A DNA stretch of 64,000 bases, taken from assembly GCA_035999765.1 (NCBI GenBank), contig CP108521.1:6386001-6450000 (forward strand), in the 5' to 3' direction. This document shows positions 1-8,323 of this stretch, piece by piece. The number at the start of each line of letters is the position of its first letter. Position 1 is the first letter of the stretch. Made by a program: the position numbers and the translations under genes. A model generated the notes under the pieces. The model searched no databases. It had not been told where the DNA came from and saw nothing but the letters and a program-made list of their open reading frames with translations. The DNA comes from Streptomyces sp. NBC_01231. GTDB taxonomy: Bacteria > Actinomycetota > Actinomycetes > Streptomycetales > Streptomycetaceae.

Positions 1-1
1 C

Positions 2-1147
2 CGCTCCAGCCGGCTGTGGGCGCAGCGCGCGGCCGCCGTACCCGCCCAGGAACTGGGCGCCGCCGAGGACCAGCTCGCGCACGTCGCCTTCTACATGGAC
101 CGCCAGGGCAACGCGGGCGACAAGTTGCTGCCGGAGAGCGTGCGTTCCGCGTTCGGGCCGGACACCACCTCCCGCCGCTGGCACTCCGTGCACGCCCACC
201 GGCTGTTCGACGAGGCCTCGCTGCGGCGGGTCAACCGCCGCCGGGGCCTGGTCATCGGCGGTGGCGGCCTGTTCATCCCGGACACCATGCCGAACGGCAA
301 CAGCGCCTGGCAGTGGAACGTCCCCGACGACCTGCTGAACCGCATCGACGTCCCCATAGCGGTCTTCGCCGTCGGCTTCAACGCCTTCGACGGCCAGTCC
401 TACCGGGCCAACCGGTTCCGGGAGTCACTGCGTCAACTGGTCGAACGCTCCTCCTTCTTCGGGCTGCGCAACCACGGCTCGATCGAGAAGGTACGGGCCA
501 TGATCCCGGCCCACCTGCACGACAAGGTGCGCTTCCAGCCGTGCCCGACGACGGTCACCCGCCAGCTGGTGCCGGACTGGCGGGACCCGGTGAAGCGCGA
601 CGACACCATCCTGATCAACGCCGCCTACGACCGGGCGGGGCTGCGCTTCGGCCACGACTACGGCTACTTCCTGGCCCAGATGGCGCGGGCCGTACGGGAC
701 CTGGGCGAGCTGGCCGAGGTGCGGTGCGTGGCGCACTCCCTCGACGACGAGAAGATCGTCTTCGACCTGCGCCGCGAGCACGGCATCTCGCTGCCGGTCA
801 TCCCGATGTACGACTTCGAGAACGACCAGATCACGGACCTGTACGCGCGCACCAAGCTGGTGATCGGCATGCGCGGCCACGCGGGCATGATCCCGTTCGG
901 CTGCGGCACGCCCATCATCAGCCTGATCTCGCACCCGAAGATGGCGTACTTCCTGCGGGACATCGAGCGCCCCGAGTGGGGTGTCTCGGTGCACGACCGG
1001 CACCTCGCCGCGCGTCTGGTGGAGCGGTCGGGGGAACTGCTCGCCGACCACGACGCGACGGTCGCGGACGTGCACGGCCGGCAGCAGGAACTGTGGAAGG
1101 TCACCGAGGCGAACGCGGCCGACCTCCGGGTCATCCTGGGCGGCTGA
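2..1147 (+). CDS. Polysaccharide pyruvyl transferase family protein (5' end outside window)
   Basis: Member of the CsaB-like pyruvyl transferase family, which puts pyruvate ketals on cell-wall polysaccharides. The frame is open from the window edge. The residues before the ATG at 95 (AHVAFYMDRQGNAGDKLL) carry the family's N-terminal GNxGD-type opening, so that ATG is internal and the true start lies upstream. Later motifs are a glycine-rich VIGGGGLFIPD turn and GMRGHAGMIPFGCGTP, the Arg-His loop typical of the C-terminal half. The stop lies 3 bp before the next ATG, so the two genes are probably co-transcribed. Acceptor sugar unknown. Confidence 0.8.
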   Translation, partial: RSSRLWAQRAAAVPAQELGAAEDQLAHVAFYMDRQGNAGDKLLPESVRSAFGPDTTSRRWHSVHAHRLFDEASLRRVNRRRGLVIGGGGLFIPDTMPNGNSAWQWNVPDDLLNRIDVPIAVFAVGFNAFDGQSYRANRFRESLRQLVERSSFFGLRNHGSIEKVRAMIPAHLHDKVRFQPCPTTVTRQLVPDWRDPVKRDDTILINAAYDRAGLRFGHDYGYFLAQMARAVRDLGELAEVRCVAHSLDDEKIVFDLRREHGISLPVIPMYDFENDQITDLYARTKLVIGMRGHAGMIPFGCGTPIISLISHPKMAYFLRDIERPEWGVSVHDRHLAARLVERSGELLADHDATVADVHGRQQELWKVTEANAADLRVILGG

Positions 1148-1150
1148 CGG

Positions 1151-2908
1151 ATGGCGACCGCCCTGGCCGACGACACCTCCGCCGAGGCACGGTCGCGTGC
1201 GGACGGCCGCCGGTCACCCTTGTGGTGGCCGGTGGTCGTCCTGCCCGCCGTGGTGGCCGTGGTGTACACCGCGGCCACCCGCCGCCTCACCGGTGACCTG
1301 CACTACGTCCTCGGTGCCCTGCGCACGGGCGCCAAGGCCGGCTACTCGCCGTCGGAGGTCTTCACCCACCGGCCGTACTTCTACCGGTGGTTCGTCGCCG
1401 GCCTCGACCGGCTCTCCTTCGGCGGTACGCCGGCGGCCCGCGAGGCCGTGATCGGGGCCACGGGCATCCTGCTCGCCGCCGCATCGGCCTACGCCCTCCA
1501 CCTGGCGCTGACCCGCCGGGTCACCGGACGCGAGGCGGCCCTCGCCGCGGGCGCCACCGGCCTCGCCCTGATTTTGGCGCCCCGCAACGACTTCCTCCAG
1601 CCGGAGTGGGCGGCGGTGGTGCTGACGGTGGTCGCCGTCGCCGCCGCGCTCGGCCCGTCCCGGCCGTGGCCGGCGGCCCTGCTCGCCGCGCTGCCACTCG
1701 GCCTCGCGGTGATGATGAAGTACTCCACCGCCGCCACGGCCGCCATCGGGGTGCTCCTCGTGTACGCCGTCGACCGGGGCCGGGCCGTACGCCTCGCGCT
1801 GGTCGGGGTGCCCGCGGCGGTGGTCCTGTTCGGGCTGAGCGTGCTCGGCGGCTCCCACGAGTGGCAGTGGACCGAGGACATGCCGCGGATCAACCAGTCG
1901 GCGCTCAGCCGCACCGGCATCCACCCCGGCTTCATCCTGGACCGCACGGTGGACTTCCTGGCCGACCGGGCGGTGGAGAGTCCGGTGCTGCTCCTCCTCC
2001 CAGGGGCACTGCTGCTGGTGCTGGCCCGGGTGCCCGGCCGGGGCCGGCGGATCGAACTGGCCCTGGTGGCACTCACCATCGGCCTGGGCGCACAGGCGGT
2101 CGTGGTCGTCCAGGGCAACTGGTTCCTGTACCACGGCGCCCAGATGCCGGTGCTCGCCGCCGCCCTGTGGGGCATCGCCGTGGGCGGGGCCCGCCGCTCG
2201 CCGCCCTGGTGCTTCGGCGCCGTGTCCCTGCTGTACGGCGCGCTGCCGGTGCTGTACGCCGGAGCGGACGGATCACTGCAACGTCCGTCCCTGGTCTGGG
2301 CGTTGGGGTTCCTCGCCCTGATCGCGGCAGCGCTGGACGTGATGCTGGAGACCCGAGCCCGAGCCCGAGCCCGAGCTCAGGCGACGGAACGCCGCCCCGC
2401 GCGCGGAATCCGGCCCGCCGCCCTGGTCACCCTCACCCTCACCGGAGTCGTCTGCCTGGCCGCGAGCATGTGGCCCGGCTCCCCGCACCTGGTGCAGTTC
2501 GGCAAGGTCAGGATGACCAACGCCGGATACCTGAGCGGGATGCGCGACACCGAGGCGGAGGCCGACCGGCTCCGCTCCCGGATGTCCGCCGACGCCCCGG
2601 TCCTCTACCTGGCCTTCGGCGACACGACGTACTACGTCGACCACCCCGCCCGGTGCCGCTACCCGATCGCCACGTTCCTCCAGCGCACCCGCTACCTCCC
2701 GGACGTCACCCAGCTGAAGTCGTTCCGCGAGAACGAGAACTGCGTCGACCACGACCCGGCCCCCTACGCCGTCCTGGACCGCACCTGGTTCCGCCCCGCC
2801 AGGGTCGACAAGGAGCTCTGGCGGCGCGTCACCGCCGTGTACGACTGCCCGCGTTCGACGGGCGGCGCCACGACGGTGCTGTGCGTGCGCAGAACGGACG
2901 CCTCCTGA
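1151..2908 (+). CDS. Polytopic membrane protein, GT-C glycosyltransferase-like
   Basis: A 585-residue integral membrane protein with about 12 hydrophobic segments, the first at residues 23-41, and a soluble C-terminal part of about 130 residues with several cysteines. The layout of many helices plus an extracytoplasmic tail resembles GT-C polyprenol-phosphate-sugar transferases, but I see no diagnostic motif, so function is inferred from fold and neighbours. It follows the pyruvyl transferase after 3 bp. A run of Arg-Ala dipeptides before the last helix comes from a hexanucleotide repeat at 2353-2376. Confidence 0.6.
   Translation: MATALADDTSAEARSRADGRRSPLWWPVVVLPAVVAVVYTAATRRLTGDLHYVLGALRTGAKAGYSPSEVFTHRPYFYRWFVAGLDRLSFGGTPAAREAVIGATGILLAAASAYALHLALTRRVTGREAALAAGATGLALILAPRNDFLQPEWAAVVLTVVAVAAALGPSRPWPAALLAALPLGLAVMMKYSTAATAAIGVLLVYAVDRGRAVRLALVGVPAAVVLFGLSVLGGSHEWQWTEDMPRINQSALSRTGIHPGFILDRTVDFLADRAVESPVLLLLPGALLLVLARVPGRGRRIELALVALTIGLGAQAVVVVQGNWFLYHGAQMPVLAAALWGIAVGGARRSPPWCFGAVSLLYGALPVLYAGADGSLQRPSLVWALGFLALIAAALDVMLETRARARARAQATERRPARGIRPAALVTLTLTGVVCLAASMWPGSPHLVQFGKVRMTNAGYLSGMRDTEAEADRLRSRMSADAPVLYLAFGDTTYYVDHPARCRYPIATFLQRTRYLPDVTQLKSFRENENCVDHDPAPYAVLDRTWFRPARVDKELWRRVTAVYDCPRSTGGATTVLCVRRTDAS
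2353..2376. repeat. Four tandem CCGAGC hexamers inside the membrane-protein gene
   Basis: CCGAGC is repeated four times in frame and encodes alternating Arg-Ala in a cytoplasmic-type basic loop. Whole-unit slippage would keep the frame and change only loop length. Confidence 0.85.
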
Positions 2909-3082
2909 GCAGCCCCCGGCCCTGATCCCCCGGCCGAGGGAGAGGTCCGGATGGGCGGAAGCGCGGGCCTCGCCAGCCGCACGGCGTCCGCTGTTCCTCA
3001 TCGCCACTCCGGCGCGTTCTCGCGTTGCCAACGCCTTTGGCTTCAACAACAGTTGAGGAAGGTGAACAGGGTTGCGTCTGCA

Positions 3083-3095
3083 GGGGGAAGAAATG
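3083..3095 (+). promoter_or_regulatory. Shine-Dalgarno site that sets the EACC1 start
   Basis: GGGGGAAG at 3083-3090 lies just before ATG 3093. It favours this ATG over the in-frame TTG at 3072, which would place the ribosome site inside the coding sequence. Confidence 0.7.
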
Positions 3096-3536
3096 AGAGT
3101 AACGCTGGTCGTCGACGCCGGGAACGGAGACGTGGCGGGAGCCTCGGACGATCTGTACCAGTGGCTGCGCCAGGACCCTGATCTGCGCGCGTTCGTCCGA
3201 CGGGAGGATCCCGTCGTGCCGCCGGAGGGAGCCATGGGCGCGCTGGGGGAACTGATCGCGCTGTTGCTGGCTCCCGGTGGTCCGACGGCGGCTCTGGGGG
3301 CGGCCGTCGTGGTCTGGCTCCAGAACCGCCGGGGCAACCAGACCGTCACCATCACCCTGCCGGACGGTACGCAGGTCGTGGTCTCCTCGGAGAAGGTGCG
3401 CGGTCTGACCGCCGAGGGCACCAGTGAGCTGGCCGAGCGGGTCGCCGCTGCGCTTCGGCAGGAGCGCAATACACCGGGGACGCAGGAAACGGCGGCGGAC
3501 GACGGGCGGGTCGGTACGTCGCGAGAGACGGGCTGA
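3093..3536 (+). CDS. EACC1-like effector-associated protein
   Basis: A 147-residue protein with the layout of EACC1 (effector-associated constant component 1), a small adaptor that in actinobacterial NTP-dependent conflict systems precedes variable effectors. Visible parts: an N-terminal strand MRVTLVV, an amphipathic region with DLYQWLRQDPDLR, a hydrophobic stretch around residues 55-80 (LLLAPGGPTAALGAAVVVWL) ending in QNRRG, then a two-strand element VTITLPDGTQVVVSSEKV and a polar tail. It ends 2 bp before the caspase gene, so the two are almost certainly translated together. The family call rests on recognised layout and neighbour, not on a profile search. Membrane association is possible but unproven. 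Confidence 0.72.
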   Translation: MRVTLVVDAGNGDVAGASDDLYQWLRQDPDLRAFVRREDPVVPPEGAMGALGELIALLLAPGGPTAALGAAVVVWLQNRRGNQTVTITLPDGTQVVVSSEKVRGLTAEGTSELAERVAAALRQERNTPGTQETAADDGRVGTSRETG

Positions 3537-3538
3537 CC

Positions 3539-6500
3539 ATGCCGTCGCGGGGGGCGCCGGAGCTACGAGAGAGAGCGGATCTGACGGGCCGCGGCTGCCA
3601 CGCGCTGGTGGTCGGGACAGCCACCCACCCGGGGGACCAGCTGCCTGGTCTGCCGTCCGCTGTGCGGTCGGCGCAGGACGTGGCCGAGGCGTTGAGCACG
3701 GTGTGCGGTATGGGCGACCGGGTCACGCTGCTCATGGATCCGATGTCCCCGAGCGACGTTCTCGAAGCGCTGGCGGCGGCCATCGGCCGGGCCGAGCCCA
3801 CGGAGGAGCGGTACGAGCGCGGGACCGTCCTCCTCTACTTCGTCGGGCACGGGCTGCGCGGACCCGGTCAGCAGCTGTACCTGGCGACGGCGAGGACCAA
3901 GTCCCAGGCGGACACGGCGCACTCCGTCCCCTACACGGAGGTCGAGCGCTACTTGAGCGACGCCGCCGCCGACCCGGTCGTGATCCTCGACTGCTGTTTC
4001 GCGGGGAACGCCCAGGAGCCGGGCCGACCGCCCGCCACGGACCCGTTCGCCGGTGCGCGGCCCGCCGGCAGTTACCTGCTCGCGTCCGCGATGCGTAACG
4101 CCTTGGCGTACGCTCCGCCGGACGCGGAGCACACCCTCTTCAGCGGCCAGTTGTTGAGCCTGCTGCGGGAGGGTGACGCGGGCGGCCCGAAGTGGCTGAC
4201 ACTGGGCGGCGTCTACCGGCTGCTCGACCAGCGGCTCCAGGGCAGCGCGGCCCGCCCCTACGGCGGTGGCACCGCGCGCATGGGGGAGCTGACTCTCGCG
4301 GTCAACCCCCGGTACGAGCCGCGGCCCGGTCCGGACACCGTGCGGCCGGGGGTCGACGTATCTGATCCGGACGCCGTCTGCCCTTACCCCGGCATCCTCC
4401 CCTTCCTCCCCGAGCAGCACCGTTTCTTCTTCGGTCGGGAGGAGCTGACCCGGGAGCTGCTGCGGCGCGTCGAGCGGGCGCGGCCCGGTGAGCCGGTGGT
4501 CCTGGTGGGGCCGTCGGGGGTCGGCAAGTCCTCCCTGCTGCGGGCGGGGCTGAGTGTGGCCGCGGAACGGTCGGGGCTCGGCCCTGTGTGGGTGGTGCCC
4601 GCACCGGGTGAGCGGCCGTTCCAGTCGCTTGCCGAGGCGTGGGCGCAGGCGGTGGGCAGGGCGCCCGCCGACGTCGTACGAGATCTGGAGCGGGGGGGCT
4701 TCAGCCGGCCCGCGGCCACGGGGGCCACGGCCGGTCGGGTACCGCGCGTCCTCGTCATCGACCAACTGGAGGAGTACTTCACGCTCTGCTCGGACGCCGC
4801 CGAACGTGAGCGGTTCGCCGCCGCCCTCACCGCGGTGGCGGACGGAGAGTGGGGCGCGAACGGGGACGAGGGCGGCCCGCGTCTGGTCCTGGCTCTGCGC
4901 GCGGACTACTACGGCGACGCCCTGAGCGACCCCCTCCTGGCGCCTGTCGTGCGGACGGGCCACTTCGCCGTGCCCGCGCTGAGCGACGAGGAGGTCGAGG
5001 CGGCGATCGTCGGCCCGGCGCAGTACGCGGGCCTGCGGTGGGAGGAGGGCGTACCGCAGCTCCTGCGGCGCGATGTGAACGAGGAGCGGCGCACCGCGGG
5101 CGAAGCTGCGGCGCTGCCCTTCCTGGCTTTCGTCCTGCCGGAGATCTGGCTGCGGCGGCAGGGAACGACGCTCACGTACGCCGGGTACGCCGACGCCGGA
5201 GGCATACGGGGCGCGGTGGCCGGGGCCGCCGACAAGATCTACGACTCTCTCGACGAGACAGGCCGTACGGACCTGCGGAGTCTCCTGCTGGCCATGGTCC
5301 ATGTCGCCGACGGCGAGGGTCGGTTGGTACGTCGGCGGGTGCCGCCGGAGGAGCTGGCCGGGAGCGAGTACCTGCTGCGGCGGCTCGCCGACGCCCGCCT
5401 GGTCGTCGTGGACGAGGAGGGCAGAGCCCAGCTCGGCCACGACTCGCTGCTGCACGCCTGGAGGAGGCTGAGCGGCTGGATCGACGAGGTGCGGGACGAC
5501 CTGCTGAGACTGCGGCGGCTGACCGCGGCGGCGGACGGCTGGGCCGAGGCGGGACGCAAGCCGAGCGGCCTCTACCAGGGCGACACCCTGCAGGAGGCGA
5601 AGAAGCTCACCGGGGACGACGCCCGGCCCCGGACGGCCCGGGGAGTCCGGACGGTGGTCGGCGCCGGTTCGGCCGTCGCAGCCGCGCCGGCGGTCGTCCG
5701 CGTACCCGTCCGCCCGGTGGTACGGGATTTCGTCGCCGCGAGCGACCACGCGCAGCGGCGCCGACACTCCGTCACCCGGGCGTGGATCGCCGGTCTTTCG
5801 GCCCTGTCGCTGGTGGCTCTCTCGCTCTTCGGGTGGGCGTTCCACGAGAACGGGGAGGTGGTGAGCAGGGAGAAGCGCCTGATCGCCAGGGAACTGGCCA
5901 CCCAGGCCGACGCCATGCGCGGAAGCGACCCGCAGAGAGCGCTCCGCCTCAGCCTGGCCGCGTACCACACCGCGGTGACCCCGGAGACCCGCTCCAGCCT
6001 GTACACGGCGGCGATGACCGTCGCGCCGATCCACCTCGCCCCGAAGCAGCCGCCCCGTAAGCCGGTTCTCAACGTCGCCTACAGCCCGGACGGCAAGGTC
6101 CTGGCCGCGAGCCACAGGGGTGGCCGGGTCCAGTTGTGGGACCTGTCCGAGCCGACCGATCCGGTGGAGGCGGACCGCTTGACGCTGAGAGGCAGCGCGG
6201 CCATCGCCTACCATCCGCGCTCACGGCTCCTGGCCGCGCAGTCGGCGGACGAGCTGACGCTGTGGGACACCGCGGACCCGCAGAAGCCGAGGCGCCTTTC
6301 CGTGGTCCGGCTCGCCCCCGGTGGCACGTTCACGCTGGCGTTCAGTGCGGACGGCCGGACCCTCGCGGCGGGCAGTGCGAAAGGACTGCTGCGGTTGTGG
6401 GACGTGCGCGACCCCGCCCGCCCCGCACTGCGTACGCAGCGGACGACCGGCGAGGCGGAATTGGTCTCCCTGGCGTTCACGCGCGACGGGCACCACCTGA

Positions 6501-8215
6501 TCACCGGCACCGGCAACGGAGAGGGGAAGAACGGGCAACCCGCACAGGTGCGGCTGTGGGACGTGAGTGATCCGGACCGGCCCGTGCTGCGGGACACAGG
6601 GCAGGTCGACACGCTCATGGCGGTCGCGGCCCATCCCCGGCGCGACCTGGTGGTCGCGACCGGTGGCTCGGGGAAGATCGCCTGGTGGGAGGTGGTGGAC
6701 GGGCGGGAACTGCGGCGCGTGAAGGCGGAGCCGTACAGAGACTCCTGGGGACGCAGCATGGGCGACGTTCCGTCGCTCGCCTTCAGCGGGAACGGCAGGT
6801 TCCTGGCGGGAGCGGCCCAGGCCGGCGGCGTCCAGCGAACTGACGTGACCAAACCGGTGGCGGAACTGGCGGACGACATGGGCGGAGTCACCCTGTCGAC
6901 GGGCGAGCCGGCCCAGTCGGTCGCCTACAGCCCGGACAGCCGGTATCTGGCGGCAGGTGAGTGGGGCGGAAAGGTGCGGTTGTGGCCCGACCGGACCAAA
7001 GCGCCCGCTCTCGAGGGCGGCATCTACGATGAGCCCCAGGCGGGGACCAGCGCGTTCAGCCCCGACGGCGAGCTCGTCATCGCTTCGCAGCTGAACGCGG
7101 ACGACACCCTCACGACAAAGCTGTGGGACGTCAGCGACTGGGAGACACCGAAGGTCCGGTACACCCTGCCGAAGGGCTGGCAGGCGAAGTACTTCCTGAC
7201 CCGGGGCAAGACTCCCGTGTTCCTGGCGCATTACTGGACCAAGGGGCTGGACCACACCTTCCAGCTCTGGCAGTTCGACCTTGACGGAGCCCTGAAGAAG
7301 AGCCCCAGCATCCGCGTCACCGCCGACACCCCGAACGTCGCCGTGAGTCCCGACGGCCGTCTCCTCGCGGTGGGCTCGCCGGAGGAGCCCGACATCGCGC
7401 TGTGGGACATCCGGGATCCGGCGAAGCCTGTGCGCCGGGGCACCATCGGAGCGCCGGCGAGCGGCAGCACAGGGGCCACGGGAAACCTCTGGTTCGCCGG
7501 GACGGGCTCCCTGGCGACAGTGGAGCGAAGACGGCACATCAGGTTCTGGGACGTCTCCGACCCCGCCCGGCCCCGCAAGGGCGGGCGCATCGAGGAGGCG
7601 GCGACGGGGAAGGGCGTGATGTACGACGTCTCGTCCCAGCTGCTCATCGCCGAGGAGCTGGGAGACAACGTTCGGCTCTGGGACTTCTCCCGGCCCGCCC
7701 ACCCCGTCAAAGGCAGACTGCTTCCGGCCACCGCGGAGGGCTACTTCCCCACGGGGAAGGGGAAGTTGGCGCTGACGCTCCGCGATGGAAGCGTCGAGTT
7801 CTGGGATGTCAACGATCCCGCTGATCCTCGGAAGGAGCCCCACGATCTCCTGCTCGCCCACCAGGTCTCGTCGATCGACATGACTCCCGACGGCCGCTAC
7901 GCGGTGACGAGCCCGCCCTACCGCATCTGGTCCGTGGGGAAGAGCGGGCGGTGGAACACCCCAGAGCACGTCACGCTGGAGACCGCGAATGCGGTACACG
8001 TTCCCCCGGCGAACTCGCCGCAGGGACCTCGATGGCTTGCTGTGACCAACTTCGGTGGTTCAGGCGAGAGCATGACAGGCCAATGGACCTACTTGCTCGA
8101 CTTGGACACCGACCGCCTCTACGACGCCCTGTGCAAACCCGATCAGCCGAGCATCCCGAAAGACCAGTGGAAACAACTGTTCCCGCACCTGGCCTACCGC
8201 ACGTCCTGCGGCTGA
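3539..8215 (+). CDS. Caspase-like peptidase / STAND NTPase / TM / WD40 conflict protein
   Basis: A 1558-residue multidomain protein. Residues about 18-255 are a caspase-like (C14) peptidase with catalytic His104 in FVGHG and Cys153 in DCCFAG. After a linker, residues about 282-470 form a novel-STAND (nSTAND1-type) NTPase: CPYPGILPF entry, Walker A GPSGVGKSS (324-332), Walker B VLVIDQLEE (404-412) and an ALRADYYGD motif. A helical region leads to one hydrophobic segment near 749-770, then a helical linker rich in DPQRALRLSLAAY. From about residue 840 to the end come 13 or so WD40-like blades with signatures such as LWDVSDPxxP. Such proteins are predicted to sense an invader through the propeller, oligomerise through the NTPase and trigger the protease. 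Substrate and trigger are unknown. Partner: EACC1, 2 bp upstream. Confidence 0.9.
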   Translation: MPSRGAPELRERADLTGRGCHALVVGTATHPGDQLPGLPSAVRSAQDVAEALSTVCGMGDRVTLLMDPMSPSDVLEALAAAIGRAEPTEERYERGTVLLYFVGHGLRGPGQQLYLATARTKSQADTAHSVPYTEVERYLSDAAADPVVILDCCFAGNAQEPGRPPATDPFAGARPAGSYLLASAMRNALAYAPPDAEHTLFSGQLLSLLREGDAGGPKWLTLGGVYRLLDQRLQGSAARPYGGGTARMGELTLAVNPRYEPRPGPDTVRPGVDVSDPDAVCPYPGILPFLPEQHRFFFGREELTRELLRRVERARPGEPVVLVGPSGVGKSSLLRAGLSVAAERSGLGPVWVVPAPGERPFQSLAEAWAQAVGRAPADVVRDLERGGFSRPAATGATAGRVPRVLVIDQLEEYFTLCSDAAERERFAAALTAVADGEWGANGDEGGPRLVLALRADYYGDALSDPLLAPVVRTGHFAVPALSDEEVEAAIVGPAQYAGLRWEEGVPQLLRRDVNEERRTAGEAAALPFLAFVLPEIWLRRQGTTLTYAGYADAGGIRGAVAGAADKIYDSLDETGRTDLRSLLLAMVHVADGEGRLVRRRVPPEELAGSEYLLRRLADARLVVVDEEGRAQLGHDSLLHAWRRLSGWIDEVRDDLLRLRRLTAAADGWAEAGRKPSGLYQGDTLQEAKKLTGDDARPRTARGVRTVVGAGSAVAAAPAVVRVPVRPVVRDFVAASDHAQRRRHSVTRAWIAGLSALSLVALSLFGWAFHENGEVVSREKRLIARELATQADAMRGSDPQRALRLSLAAYHTAVTPETRSSLYTAAMTVAPIHLAPKQPPRKPVLNVAYSPDGKVLAASHRGGRVQLWDLSEPTDPVEADRLTLRGSAAIAYHPRSRLLAAQSADELTLWDTADPQKPRRLSVVRLAPGGTFTLAFSADGRTLAAGSAKGLLRLWDVRDPARPALRTQRTTGEAELVSLAFTRDGHHLITGTGNGEGKNGQPAQVRLWDVSDPDRPVLRDTGQVDTLMAVAAHPRRDLVVATGGSGKIAWWEVVDGRELRRVKAEPYRDSWGRSMGDVPSLAFSGNGRFLAGAAQAGGVQRTDVTKPVAELADDMGGVTLSTGEPAQSVAYSPDSRYLAAGEWGGKVRLWPDRTKAPALEGGIYDEPQAGTSAFSPDGELVIASQLNADDTLTTKLWDVSDWETPKVRYTLPKGWQAKYFLTRGKTPVFLAHYWTKGLDHTFQLWQFDLDGALKKSPSIRVTADTPNVAVSPDGRLLAVGSPEEPDIALWDIRDPAKPVRRGTIGAPASGSTGATGNLWFAGTGSLATVERRRHIRFWDVSDPARPRKGGRIEEAATGKGVMYDVSSQLLIAEELGDNVRLWDFSRPAHPVKGRLLPATAEGYFPTGKGKLALTLRDGSVEFWDVNDPADPRKEPHDLLLAHQVSSIDMTPDGRYAVTSPPYRIWSVGKSGRWNTPEHVTLETANAVHVPPANSPQGPRWLAVTNFGGSGESMTGQWTYLLDLDTDRLYDALCKPDQPSIPKDQWKQLFPHLAYRTSCG

Positions 8216-8323
8216 CGCCGAGCGTGCTTGGCTCTGGGCCGCCCGAGTCCGACAGCCAACCGGCGGCCGGGCCGGGGCTTCGAGGGCCCCGAGCAGCAGG
8301 AAGCGCAGCCTCGCCGACCGGCC

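Noticed and set aside
3072..3092. TTG start for the EACC1-like gene
   Set aside because: The ribosome site GGGGGAAG lies after this TTG and just before ATG 3093.
3563..6214. Very long open frame (883 codons) antisense to the caspase-STAND gene
   Set aside because: It is the usual GC-rich shadow frame; it lacks recognisable domains while the plus strand has several with catalytic residues.
8273..8291. Terminator between the caspase gene and the oxidoreductase gene
   Set aside because: CGGGGC/GCCCCG gives only a 6-bp stem with a 7-base loop; too weak in this GC-rich setting.
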